Assembly (NCBI GenBank): GCA_029532415.1
Contig: JAQOTA010000070.1
Coordinates: 682,001 to 746,000 of the forward strand
Length of the DNA: 64,000 nucleotides
Reading direction: 5' to 3'
Origin: Marasmius tenuissimus
Lineage: Eukaryota; Basidiomycota; Agaricomycetes; Agaricales; Marasmiaceae
Part shown: positions 10,723 through 22,772 of the stretch, piece after piece
Position numbering within the stretch: position 1 is the stretch's first letter
How the letters are laid out: each line of letters opens with the position of its first letter
Position numbers and translations under genes: made by a program
The notes under the pieces: model-generated
Seen by the model: the letters and a program-made list of their open reading frames with translations, nothing else
Told to the model about the DNA's origin: nothing
Databases searched by the model: none

Positions 10723-12722
10723 TCAAAAGGTGACAGGGGCTTTAGTACTATCAGGGGTCGAGACTGGCATCTCGGATATCTCTCTGTTTCGGTAAAAACC
10801 CTTATTGTTGCGGTCGCTCTGGTGGGCGGATTCGTGAGCCACATTGACCTCGACGAGCGGGATGTCATTCATCCCTATCTTCATCTTACGCATACAGTAT
10901 ATTAGTCAAAAAACTGAAAGTGCTGTCAGATCGAGCTCTTACCTTGTTGGTTTGCTGGTTAAACAGCGGGAGTCCGACCTCATTGATGGTACCTTTATTC
11001 GGAGAAAGAGGTTGGGACGATGAACGTTGTCGGAAGCCCGATCCGTTATAGACATAGACATCTTTAGAGTGACTGCCGCTCCAATTCTCTAGATAGTGCT
11101 GGGCGTTGAGCCTAAACCGTGTGTCGACCATGAGCTCAAGTGATAATCGAAGCCGAGAGTAAACTTACATCGCGAAGAGACAGTTGAGATACAGAGGCGT
11201 AAGAACGTTCCTCAAAGCCAACCATACGAAGTTGTCTGGCATCCTCACGTACTAGGCAAAAGTAGATGAGCGGATGGGCTCAGGCAAGTCAATCTCTGAT
11301 TCCAACTCACCGCGATGGGACAAATAATCGAATATATGCTGTCAGACCTGTTCAGCAACGGAGAAAAGGACGTCCAATAGACGCGACATTTTACCTTGCG
11401 ATCGCGCCAGTATTTACCACATAAGCTATCACAACGAAGAACTGGTTGTCAGTCCTGCGGGATATAGAGATCAGCTACGTGTTAATGATGGAGTGGAGAA
11501 CAAACCAGTCCATGCGTGTCTCAGTCTTATGCAGTGAAATGATGAGGGCCACTGATACAATGCTGTCGATGGCTGGTGTGAGAAAAAAACTAACAATCAC
11601 AGCCCACTGAACGGCCTCGATTGGTCAATCATCATGCATAATACGGCAAAAATAACGCGCCTTGAAATTGATGTGGAGCAATTTCGTGATCTCGGGGACT
11701 CGGTGACTGCAAAAACGATTATCGGTAAGTTCGAGTACCACTGAAATCGTGACGGCACTCACACTTCGACCGGTATGTCTAGAGTCATAGGCAGTCCATT
11801 AGATGCAAGCATTGCAAAGTAGGATGGTAGCTCACAGATGTCTAAGCCTATGGTTATGAGTATCAGTAATGGCGTGGTATAGTAATAAGTCACTTGAAGA
11901 TACACACCGAGGCTGAATGCGAGAAGCAGGCCCTTGGAAGAGCACAGTTTGAGTCAGTCTATAGATAAACGTATATCTTCTCACCAAAAAGCTGAATACA
12001 ACGAGCCGAGAACGCGGGTTCTTCATAACTACGATACCAAGCGTTCGTCGGCAACAGGTACGCAAAAAAGATTGCCATGATTTACCTTTCCAAAGTCGGA
12101 CGGCATAGAAACTAGAAGAGAAAGATCGGTTCGTAACTACAATCGATACTAAGTGAAGAAATCTACGGACATTTGAGTGATGTTCGCGATAAGGAGCTGG
12201 GAGCGTTTCAAGATCAACATTTTTGACGGTCGTCGAGATGACGATGAATAGCTTACATCGAGTATCGCCATCAGCGAATAATCCCAGCCAATGGGTGCTC
12301 CTTCCATGTTACCTTTCGACACGAAGATGGCCTTATAGGAAAAGGTAACAATAGATATCAAGTGCAGGATCATCAAGGACCTAAACGTAGACCATCAAGA
12401 CGGGCAAAGATGGGTCTCTCCCTCAGTTCGCATTTGCATACGATCCCATGAACGCACCATATAATTATACACTTGACGGCGACACTATCAGCCTGGGGAG
12501 CGATGTGCCGTGGAAGATCAACTCACTATAACTTTATTCCATCTGGAAACAGGACGCCCCAGAAATACCAGTGCTTGCGTTGTGACCATCCCCACCAAGC
12601 TGTAGAGAAAGTTGAAGAGTTCACGACTCAAAATTACACCACGGTCATGACACGCACCATGACTGAAAGATGTTTCCAATAAAAATAGGCTTCATAAGTG
12701 CCAGTCCTGAAGCTGTTGCCAT
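10723..12722 (-). CDS. DUF6534-family membrane protein, paralogue A
   Basis: The ATG at 12722 opens MATASGLALMKPIFIGNIFQ. Exon joining then gives LVGMVTTQALVFLGRPVSRW, a 12-nt micro-exon (GLDI) at 11836-11847, YIPVEVHRVPEITKLLHINF, AIDSIVSVALIISLHKTETR, TDNQFFVVIAYVVNTGAIA and ICPIAYVRMPDNFVWLALRN. It continues with LTPLYLNCLFAM and LNAQHYLENWSGSHSKDVYV. The last exon, after an intron ending at 10880, gives MKIGMNDIPLVEVNVAHESA and ends at TGA 10723-10725. Every block aligns with the gene at 51922-53948, with shared exon boundaries, so they are paralogues. One intron appears to use a GC donor (11659-11660, AAG|GCGCGT) where the paralogue has GT. The protein is about 350 residues of mostly hydrophobic helices, with a polar C-terminal tail likely in the cytosol. 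Function of the family is unknown. No disruption was seen in the exons checked. Confidence 0.78.
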
Positions 12723-12796
12723 TGTGCGGGGTTCGTCTTTGAAGGTTTGAGGTCCTAGTCGCTAGTCGCGAAATGAGGATATTGGTGGCATCACTG

Positions 12797-12804
12797 TTTA
12801 TATA
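12797..12804 (-). promoter_or_regulatory. TATA box of DUF6534 paralogue A
   Basis: TATATAAA on the minus strand, about 75 nt upstream of the ATG at 12722. Confidence 0.55.
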
Positions 12805-15800
12805 CGGTTGGAAATTTCAGATATAGAACAAGACACATGGCCTGCCGGAATTCTGAGCTGTCGCCGCACTGAGAGGGAGGGAGCCGACATACGAGAAATC
12901 ATTGAATCATTGTTCTGAGATCAGTGTCAAGCGAAACCCCATCATACAAACCCTCATACTAGGACATACCTTCGTTCATCATCAAATCAGCCGTGGGACA
13001 AGTTATGAAAGATTGCATCCCATCGGGGTATTTTGTGTTCGGGAGGATCGGGCTGTAAATCGGCTGGCTGAAATAGGACTATGATGTAGCATCGGACGGT
13101 GATAAATCGAGTCGAGGCATCACATGTGAACAGCGACCGGTTTACATCTCCTAGTATTGATAAGGAGATGGCGACAGTCTCCAAAGTCAAAGGAGTTGAG
13201 AGACGGGTTGGGGGATAGAAAGTAGATACAGGTAGTCCAGAACCTATAACGTCCGGAGCATTGCGTAGTAGTTGGGAGACGAGATGATGGCGGCATCAGG
13301 AGTTTTTGTGCGTCACGGTTTATCGATTGAGGATGGTCACTTCCCATCCAATCTTCAGCGTACCCTTTTTTTTGCTTCACTGATCACGAAGCTCAAGCGC
13401 CAATCGTCATAGTATTGGTGGTTGGAATGCTGTTTATGATCACCTAACTCCGCCGCGGCTCAGTAATAGCCTTAAATACCGCGGTAGCCCATGGCGCCCG
13501 GTGCGCATGCGACTCAATCAATATGAACGCAGAAAGATAGAGGTCGCGGAATGTACTAGATTTAAGGTTAGATGACTTCTCGAGTACATACAAAAGGTAC
13601 CGCTGTTGGCAAGAACAGCCAATGGCCCGGGCCCGACTCCAAAGCAGGTACGGTAAAACATGCGGCATGCCACGCTCCAACAGCGTAGAAATTCGGTCCC
13701 GGATTGCCGATCGATCTGGAGAGGCGGAACCTTTTTGGGCTTTCGTCCAAGCCTCCCCATAGTCGACCTGGCTACGCAAATGGAAAGGTTCCATCAATCT
13801 TCGCCCCCTTTACATGCTGTGTGTCCAGAGCCCGAATCCTGTACCCTGTGCAGGGCCACAAAATGGATCAGCGACCTAACCGAATCTTTGAACGTCAATT
13901 GCAGGGTGGGTTGAGGCATCCTAACTCACGGCCAGTGTAGTGGGGGATCTTGGAACCCCAACTTTATTGACCAACGATCAACCATCTTTGAAGTTGCATG
14001 ACCATCGGCCCATTTCGAGTGTCAAAAGAAGAATGATTGTGGTTCATATGGACGCTTGTCCGCGGGCACACATCTCCTTTTGAACCTTCTCTCACGCAAT
14101 CTCTGACTTTGCCATTTTGGATGCCTGGCATAATCCTCAACCTATAAAATGATCTTGTCTCTGAGAGCTGAGCTGCATCAACCACTCCAGGAAAGCCTTG
14201 AGTACGAGAAGAGAACAACTTGGGCGAGTACCAGGGTCCTTATCCAACCGTATAAATAGAGTATCACATCCTCGATAGGGTGCAGCCGAAGTCACGACTA
14301 GATGGCAGTTTGTCCTCGCAAGATCCCCAGAAACTTGCCAGGCTCATGAAGGCAATTCAATGATTTTTCAAGGAGGGCATATAGATTCAAATACTAAGAG
14401 TGTCTTTTTCTCTCGCGTATAACTTTTAGCGACTCGAGACCCTTGGTCATGGCAAATTCAGAGGACCCAAAATCGAGGCGAACCACTCCCAATAACGTTC
14501 TCACGCCACATGATCCGACGATTCCGAGCGCTTGTCAATGCACTACATAATACCTCGTTGCCATTTCCCGTCAGGTTGGTCGTGAAGTGATCGGCTGGTG
14601 AGAGCTCTTCATACGGTGGGTGGAAAGGAGCCTGATGGTATGGTTACTATAAGCCTTTGCTTCGAGCCAACTTGGGCTGTTTACAAGCTGTTTAGCCGGA
14701 TAGCATACAGATCACATCAAGTGAACTGGACCTGCCGTTATGGCCGTACTGTGCAGCATAGCTACCTACCAGGCTCGCTAATCCACTTTTCACCTGACCC
14801 GCTCGCTCCAAAACATTAGAGCTAGTCGCCCGATCCATGTATGAAATATGTATCATGTACAACACTTTCTTGAGAACGAAAAAAACTAATAACGAATAGT
14901 AAATTGTGGTCTCGACGAACCCCATCTTGAACGGCTCTGTGCATGACGGATGTCGAACGAATGTGTACGGGTCGCTGGTGACTAGTTTTGTGTCCCCAGG
15001 TTTTAGTGCGGTAGTATATGTTTCATGTAAAGGCGGTATCCAACCACTGATGGCAGGTTATAATGATTCAATATTCAGCCACCAACAATTTGCGTAGTAT
15101 CCCGATGATCCTCGATCTCGTTCTAGTTCAGGAAATGATCGGGTTGGGGATCTGAGCGATGACCCCGGGAGATATTCGTTTAAAATGGGATGTTGAGAGC
15201 CAGCGGTAAACAAGATCTCGAGGAAAGCAACGACGTAAACTTCCAGCTTTGGGAGAGAAGGGGGAGTATGACGTGAACCGACCTGGAGGATATGCGGGTT
15301 CTAAGACTTGGGCTTACCCTTTCGAGTCGTGCTCATGGTGTCGGTGAGGGCGAACAAGGTATGGGTGGTATCGAATTAGGGATAAGTTATCGTCAACTCG
15401 GTTAGTGGTTAAGTTACAGCACGCCAGCCAGTCTGACAAACCTCGGCAATTTATGAAATCAGGATGCCAAACTGCAGCCGTACAAACCCTCAAAACTGAC
15501 TTTCCAGCTCATTGGAAACTCGCTTGTTTCTGTGCGTGGTTCCCCCCCGCAAGTTTGTTATGGGTTTAACCTATCTGAATCTTAGGGTCAATTTCTTCCA
15601 CTGGGTTTCAACCAAGCACGGCCCTACCTCGACGCAGAACGGTATGGGGCGGGATACCGAATCAGCTCTCAGCCACGCTTACTGTAACGATCCTGAATTG
15701 TCTCTTGACCTCCATTTGTTGACGCTTATGTTTTACTACAGGATATGATCTCGTATGGCAATCAATGTATACAGAATTCGTACATGTCCTTCCGAGTTAG

Positions 15801-16187
15801 TCCATGTCCTTTTTGACGAGGGCTTCTCGCTCACTCGCGCAGTAGACGGGGGATACAGGCTACTATTGGATCTAGGACCATCATAACTATACGCCTCCTT
15901 GGATCTTTGCTCGCGATTTGAATCGCCCGACACATGTAATGATCCAGAATGGGTGAGTCAAACTTCGGCTGGTCTGGACTTATATGATTCGGGTTCCCAA
16001 TCTCATTTTCACTGACTAAAGCAAACAATTCATCGCAAGGTGTCGCTCCAGACGGGTCTGTCGAGGTATGTGCTGTTTTGGGCCTCGAACGCAGTGTTGA
16101 CTCTGAGCAAATGGCTTCGTCGGACATACGGAGATTTCTTGACATGCATCTAATAGATCTAGTACCCTCGTCAACTTGTCTTTGTGT
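12805..16187. other. Unassigned region of about 3.4 kb
   Basis: No supported gene was found. Minus-strand frames at 13444-13797 are open, with a stretch GNPGPNFYAVGAWHAACFTV, but no exon chain or family could be recognised. At 15831-16145 on the minus strand a stretch with ILDHYMCRAIQIAS could be a remote remnant of the C-terminal part of the adjacent DUF4243 pseudogene, but this is weak. A short stretch at 14040-14066 resembles 44271-44297. Confidence 0.35.
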
Positions 16188-17517
16188 TCAAGGTAACTGG
16201 TTAGAAGAAACACGAGTTGCTGAGGTTACACTGATAGCTGTATGTGGAATTCCTGCTGCGAAAGAAAATGGGATATTGAGGCGAGGCTGGCCGAGCGACA
16301 CCCACTAAGCGATGCAGGCAGTAAGGTAGCTACGGAATGCGTCAGTCTCGTGGGTCTGAGACGAATGAACGTCGAGCGACGTACGCCAGGAATCAGCATT
16401 AAATCCTCCATTTTTTAGTTGTTTGGAACCCGAAACAGCGTACAGAAGAGTCGCAGTCCATACAGCTTCCGCGATCTTAGCCTGAATGAAAGACGGGTTC
16501 ACGCTCCGGTCGTTCGTACGTCGATAAATCGCATCGCCGCATGCTGTTATTACGGCCCGGTATGGCCTGTCGTGGACAAGACTAGGTGGCGCGATTTCAG
16601 GGTCATCGATGATACGTGCCAGTACGTCGAATACAATATGAACATCTGTTTTCATGGTCGCAGCTGCAGTGCTGCCGGTGACTTGGTGCAAAACCGACTT
16701 CAACCGTGTCGAAGCCTGCTGAAGGGCATCGAAAAGCTCAACAGTGGGAGCTTTTCGGAGCACTTCCACCGATGCAAAAAGGTCCGGTGAGACAGCAACT
16801 CTATTATGAGATGGGCTGATGGAGGTCATTGCGAGACCTGGGCGGAGCGTTAGTTCTCAGGGGGGAAAACCTAGTGGTCTATCACACACCTTCTACAACC
16901 ATCCCAGGAAGCCCAAATTCCACCCCGTATCCAATATGAATTATCGGGTGCAACAATGCATCGCGAAATCGACCGAGCATCTCAGGCTGTTTCCTATCTT
17001 TTGAAGCACTTACAGAGTTGGCCCGTGGAGAAAAAACGTATCCTTCCAAGACGGAACTGAATCCCTTCGTTCGGACAAATTCGGTATCAAACTTGACATA
17101 GGCATCGTAGAACCTGTAATCAGAGCTAGAGATACTTCCCTCGCTAGATAACCTGGTCAAACGAACCTACGATCCCCCAAATGTTCCTTGTAGTTCTCAT
17201 GCGTAATTTGGCCAGGAGACGTCCCTCTCGGCTTTTGCATATGTTTATTCGTATCGTAACCTTCCTTTATAATCGTGCTCCGAGCACCCATTGTCCATGC
17301 AGCCAAAACTCGATGGCTAATATGGCTAGGGAAAAGTCAGACAGAGGGCAGCAGCAAGGTAACCAGACTACACGAAGGAACTCACTTATATCTCCCATAT
17401 TCGTCAAAAAGCACATGCTAGTACTCATTATTCCGCTTGATTACATCTCGAAGAGCTCGAGTTGACCCAGGCGTCACACCCAGAAGTCGGGCAGGGGAAG
17501 CTTTTGATGGGGACAAA
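16188..17517 (-). pseudogene. Questin-oxidase-like (DUF4243) pseudogene
   Basis: The family pattern is clear on the minus strand: LLGVTPGSTRALRDVIKRNN, HVLFDEYGRYNHISHRVLAA, ITHENYKEHLGDRRFYDAYV, FSSVLEGYVFSPRANS, ALLHPIIHIGYGVEFGLPG then VVEGLAMTSIS, and near the end IQAKIAEAVWTATLLYAVSG. These match DUF4243 proteins (the group of fungal questin oxidase/AflY, ring-cleaving oxygenases of aromatic polyketide pathways). Two in-frame TAG codons break it: one at 17418-17420 between NNEY and HVLFDE, the other at 16305-16307 between LTACIA and WVSLGQPRLNI. The segment after GGFNAD is also too short for the family, which suggests an internal deletion. The start is uncertain, because an in-frame stop lies just upstream and an additional 5' exon may exist. 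It was probably once an intact oxygenase gene. Confidence 0.68.
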
Positions 17518-18008
17518 GATGGGATGGACCATAGCCCCTAGTTGACGCTGTTTGAGGAGGCTCAGGCCTGTTATGGGTTTTCTGTGTTTGGTATAAACAA
17601 AGGCGGGCAACGAAAAAAAAAGCAGACCCGGATTACAATTATGATAGCAGCTGTAAGTGAGACGAAATTTCAAGCTCAAGAGAAGCCTGCGAGGTATTTG
17701 AGACCTCCTATGGTCGATAAAGTCATGGGTGTGAGTAAGGATACTAAATGCGACCCTGAATACGGAGTTCCGGACTAAGTGCACATTAAGCGCCGAAAGA
17801 GAAAGAGAGCATAGAATTCGAATGCATAAAGGCATACATAACGACATCTGGAGAGAAAGGATGGATATGATTCCCCTGATTCGGGCCGCCTGATAGGAGG
17901 AACCGAGGTCTAAAGTATCAGAAGATATTACCTTCTCACAGATCCTTCGGATCCATAGCATTATATTCTGGACAAAGCTCATCCCAAGCAGCTGCGAGGC
18001 GATCCGAG
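17518..18008. other. Intergenic region between the DUF4243 and laccase pseudogenes
   Basis: It may include a 5' exon of the DUF4243 pseudogene (a candidate ATG lies near 17726), but I cannot confirm it. Confidence 0.35.
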
Positions 18009-20816
18009 TCAGTATGAGAACATTGAGAGCGCATAAGAACGATTTGGCGACATACCCGGAGGTGATATGTGATGAGCCGGCATGACGCCTAGCGCAGAGG
18101 ACTACAACATGTCTATACTACTACTTACCAGAGAGGAGTTTAGAGAGATAGAGGTGAGATGTAGAAGCTCAAGCACACTGTAGATTCAGGTAGAGAACTA
18201 CGAGCTTATATACATGAAGATACAATAGAGTTACCATATAGGGATGACAATAGAAATTGTACATATGAGCATATAGAACAATGAAGAATGGAACAATAGC
18301 GAATGCATTGTCCCGCATAATACAATGGCGGGAAGTATGAACCGGGACTTCGGATATACCGGGATCTAATTATAGTCCACGGATTCAACAATATGTTCGC
18401 CTTCCATTCTGTAGCGCGCTCAGCAAAGACCACAGCAAGGCCACTGGGGTAGAACATGAGTACAAGACAACGAAGCGAAAGGTGAACCAGGAGCCGGTCA
18501 CTCACGCCTCAAGATGCCAGTCAATATGACAGTGGAGGAACCAAGGTCCAGGGTTGTTGGTGCGGAATCGGAAAGTCACATTGTCGCCTCCCTTGCCACT
18601 GTTGACAACATCACGGTGAACCTACGGATTGAACATGAGCAAACGCGGTAGATAAGAGCAACGGCGTCGTTATATACCGGGTTTGTGTAGTTGTATTCTT
18701 TGCTTCCTGCGACTCGGACAACATCGAAGGCATGCTAAAAATACAAATATCACGAGTTGGAAGGCAGGTCAAGAACGTCACAGTGGACGTACCCCGTGCA
18801 TGTGGATAGGATACTCGAATCCTTTGACACCGCCACCTGAGAAAGAGACCTCGATACTCGCATTGGCAGGTAGCTCATAAACCGATCCTTCGGGGAGAAG
18901 CGATCCGGGCTCACGGGCGCCACTGAGAACTTGCAGCAAGACTGGGAGAGAGGGCGATTCATACGAAATATCATTGAACATGAATCTGCCACCGGACTAG
19001 AACAGCAGTTTTGTCAGACCGAAGTTGTCTGAATGCATGGCTAAAAAGAAAGGGTACCCACCGTAGAGAGATGGAGATGGACAGCGTGATCAACACCACC
19101 GGGGAACGGAAGACCAGGTGCTCCTGGATCCTCACTGGCAAGGGGCTTTGAGAACAGTGAGGATAGTTAGACCCGAAAGAGTTATAGTTAAAAATGTCGA
19201 TGTGTACATGGAGGTCAGCTTCGTTCATCTCCCTTCCCCCAGGTTTCTTGGAATCTGCGAGGTTCTTAGCGGGTTCTGCCGCTGGAGCCCCAATGTATCG
19301 CAAGATGGCTGAATTGATTCCACCGTTAAAGCCGCCATCGCCATCGCTTGGATCGGCCTTGATCCCTGCAAATCAAGGCCAACGTTAGGCAAATCTTGAT
19401 CATGGGTAGATATTAGACTTACAGTAGTTTGCAACGGGTTGGTTGGCGTTAAGCTAAACACGGGGGATCAGAATGAACAACGACACCCATCGACGGAGAG
19501 GTCAATCAGGACATACCACGAAGGAATATCATTGACCTGAGGCGAGACTTTAGCCTGGAAAGTCCCCCGTTTAAACAACAAACACTGACCAACAAAAATC
19601 CTCAGAGAGTCAACTTCCAAGGGCTCATGACTGATGCTATCGGCCTCAATAATCGTCCTGTCCAAGAGGGTGAATGAGCGATAACTGGCAAAAAGAAAAA
19701 TGGAGCTCACATCGCATGGTTGTCAATGGAGAATTCGTAATCGGGTTGGCAGGCAGTATTGACCAGGTGCATGCGGTAGCTGGTGGAGAGCTCACTTCAG
19801 CATGTCGCTCGTACAAGATAAGAGATGAAGATGGCTCACTGTTTGCCCTGTTGGACCTGAATTACGGCCAGCTCCGACGCAGGGCCACCCTTGTGTCTAC
19901 CGAAGATGTGCGCAGTTCAGTATCTGTGCGCGTGTATATCGAGACCGACACTCACCAGCCAAGCCCATTAATCAACGTCGTATCAGGAGTGCTGCAAGAA
20001 TGCTTTGTGTCAGGCAAAATAAACAAATCGGGTCCAGGCAAAGACGTACGGGGCGACGAGCGTCTTTGCCTTAGCGTGATACCAGTCTGCCAACGTGATG
20101 ACAGTTGAGTCTGAAGGTTTGGGTATGAGTTTGAGAGTCTCAGGATTGGAAGAAGACGCTTACCATCATCGACATCGTACAGATGCGCGTGTGGATCCTG
20201 GGGATCGTAAACAACAATAGCGCCTCGTAGACCGTCACAGTACTGGGTTGCTGGAGGCAATGTCGTCAGTACAACAAAACGGTGCCGACGGTAAGGATAC
20301 GCACACAAATGAGAGTGGTACCAGAATGTTCCTGCTTGGTTACGAATAGGGAAATCGTACAGGAAACTCGTCCCTTTGGGTATAGGGCACTGGTTGACGA
20401 AGGCTGGACCATCGGCCCAGTTGGTAGGTTCCTGGAAAAAACCGTGCCAGTGCTGAGGAACACACGATGGTGAGCATAGTTCCTTACGATGGAAAAAGAG
20501 AAAATTATGAACGATGCTAGTCAACTGCAACATGCTCGAGTCGTTCAACTTATTGACGAGATTGATCTTCAATGATTCGCCCTGCAGAAAACATGATCAG
20601 CGAGATTGGGGGGACTCAAACCATGACCCCCACCTTGTTCCCGATAATGACTGGGCCTATGGTAGTCCCGCCAGCAAGTACGGCGCTACGACTGAAACCA
20701 TCTGGACTGACAACACCGTTCGAGATGACGAGGTTGGCAGTAGGTCCAATATGGGCTGCGTTGGCACCGAGCACCGCGAGGAGAACGTAGGAGAGTAGAG
20801 AGTGAAGGCGAGCCAT
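18009..20816 (-). pseudogene. Laccase (multicopper oxidase) pseudogene
   Basis: The start at 20816 opens a signal peptide ([19 protein letters not shown]). Exon joining gives copper motif L1 [18 protein letters not shown]2 [19 protein letters not shown] and L4 [16 protein letters not shown], so the family is certain. The expected length is about 520 residues with many small introns. Several lesions show decay. At the junction after TTLINGLG the spliced codon is TGA (laccases have arginine here), and the other splice option also stops. Before YSFVLNANQPVANYW the frame reads TGA and the acceptor site no longer fits. L3 reads YPIHMHGHAF where the family has H-P-x-H, so the first type-1 copper histidine is tyrosine. 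A 321-bp solo LTR (18070-18390) interrupts the last exon after TEWKANI. If the LTR is ignored, the frame ends near 18009. Upstream, a TATA box at 20894-20900 is still present. Confidence 0.85.
18070..18390 (-). mobile_element. Solo LTR, 321 bp, inserted in the laccase last exon
   Basis: On the minus strand it starts TGTTGAATCCGTGGACTATA and ends GCCGGCTCATCA (TG...CA). It is flanked by a perfect 5-bp duplication ATATG (18065-18069 and 18391-18395). The same 321-bp sequence occurs at 39373-39693 with its own target duplication. No internal retrotransposon sequence is attached, so it arose by LTR-LTR recombination. It contains a TATATAA-like promoter core. Confidence 0.88.
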
Positions 20817-20893
20817 GTACAGTGATTGAAAAGCTTCCCTGGGAGACTGGCTATCCTTTGGAAGGATGTGGTAGATCAGAAACCGCGCTGCTG

Positions 20894-20900
20894 CTTTATA
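20894..20900 (-). promoter_or_regulatory. TATA box of the laccase pseudogene
   Basis: TATAAAG on the minus strand, about 80 nt upstream of the ATG at 20816. Confidence 0.5.
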
Positions 20901-22121
20901 TCCTCCTGTTACCCGCCTGTGGCTGCAAATAACGAGAGATATGACGAGCTGACAACGGTGGGGTTGTTAGGTATAGCTGGAAAGTCTTCAAGTTGGTTAG
21001 CCCGAATAGTGGCAAATGTCGCAATATCTTTAGACATCACTGAGGCACAAGTTCGGGTATCCTGCAGTCCGGAAGTCCGGCTTTCTGGCCAGCAAATTCT
21101 GGAACATGGAACCGGTGAAAGCAGAACCAGCTATGTAGGCGATTACTCACTCGATTTAGACCTTCGTCCCTTCGTTAATTTCGGGCAGTTTGCTCAATAG
21201 ATACCCAACCTGACCTCTCGTGGATAGGAGGTGTCTAGTCATTCATGGTAAGCATGTGGGAAGAGCCTGTACGAGTCAAAAATAGCTCACCGTAATTGAC
21301 ATAACTCAACGCATTGATGCAGCTTTGTCCATCCCATTCACTTGAAGAGCTATGATGTCGAATTTCGGGAAGTTTTCAAGAAAATGACTCGTTGACCCGA
21401 GGTGGGTTATGATACCCGAAGAGGCGCGCCATACGTCTGCCTAATTTAGAGTCCATTATGTAGTTTGGCTGTGGCTGAGATGGCCTCTGGCATTGCGGCT
21501 TTGTCCTGGTTGACGTTATTTTTACTGACCCGGGCCAGTATGGACACGATCCCAGGCTCCGGCAGCCTACAGGTATGGCCCGGTCAAAGCATCTTATATT
21601 TGACATGAAGAAAAGTGCTGGATAGAGATCGTAGCTCGCCCCATATATCTCAAGCAGTCTGTACCAATCCTCCCACAATGTTCCAGAGCGTCAACGGCTG
21701 CTGTTGGAGTTTTGAACCATTCGCAAAATTTGAAAACAGCCGGGTTTTGACTTTTTGAGAGTTCGGTACCCAGTTTGACATATCCATTGAAGGCATTGTC
21801 TGAGCTGTCAGGATGTGGCGATTAGAGTGATTATGACTCAAGCAGAATGGCCATGGTGAACGTTTACAGTTAAGAGTCAACCTGTGCGTTCTCACCTGAC
21901 GCTTGAAATATAAAGTGTTTCCCACGGCTCTGCAATCCTCGTCACTGGCATTTCCGAGAGTTTGTCTCAATCACTCGACTACACCCCAAGCTGAGGGCTT
22001 TCTTCTTCGTTAACTTTTCATCTCTTTTCCATTCACTCAATCCTGAAAAGTTCTTGTCTTTTTTGATATATAGTCCATAGCCTGGACCATTAATATCCGA
22101 GAAATTCCGAAATGCCCGACC
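20901..22121. other. Laccase upstream region; nothing further recognised
   Basis: About 1.2 kb with only short open frames on both strands and no motif. It borders a dispersed repeat into which the copia element inserted. Confidence 0.4.
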
Positions 22122-22219
22122 ATACATCTGGAAACCCATTTTCGTGGTGTAGTTGGGGCTCCTCTACATAGCACTACGTAGCTCGCGTAGTTTGTGTAGT
22201 GATTGCTGATACTATGTAG
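22122..22219 (+). repeat. Dispersed repeat with CTACATAG/CTACGTAG palindromes (copy 1)
   Basis: ACATCTGGAAACC followed by CTACATAGCACTACGTAGC closely matches 57950-58070. The right part of this copy is cut by the copia insertion; the target duplication TGTAG (22215-22219) is made from the repeat itself. Confidence 0.65.
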
Positions 22220-22737
22220 TGATGAGCCAGCATAGTTAAAATGCACAGTGGGTATAATGAAGTAAACCTCACATGGGTAATACACAGAGTGTTCTTGTAG
22301 CCTTGAGATGCTTGAGAAGAGGTGATAATCGAGTAAATTGTCCTAAGGCTTAAGGCCTTTCGTCCAGTCTTTTATACATAAGTTTCTGGTACATGTAATG
22401 AGTATTACACTAACTGAAACTACTACTAGAAGTAGGTATTCGGCCCTAAAGGCGTAAAAGACATTAGTACTGTGTAAGTACTTCTACCATGAATGGTAGT
22501 ATGCTTGGTGAGCATAGTCGTGTTTGCCTCATGGATTGGAGGCTCTACTTATGCTATTGGATAGCGACTGTCTATAGTATCATATATGATGAAACTAGAT
22601 GTACGTAGTAAGGTACGTAGACAGAGACGTAGTACTTGCATGAGAATGCAAGTGTTCTAGAGGCATAGCTCTATAAATAGTGTGACGCGTAAACAACACG
22701 TCAACAGTGTATCACATGATTTCCATCATGTTCAACA
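22220..22737 (-). repeat. 3' LTR of the copia element
   Basis: 518 bp, identical to 30869-31386 except at five positions, all CpG versus TpG/CpA. Confidence 0.95.
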
Positions 22738-22748
22738 CTCCCCCTCAC
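22738..22748 (-). other. Polypurine tract of the copia element
   Basis: On the minus strand GTGAGGGGGAG lies directly before the 3' LTR, where plus-strand DNA synthesis would be primed. Confidence 0.75.
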
Positions 22749-22772
22749 TAAGTTCATCATGTGATCATGGAA

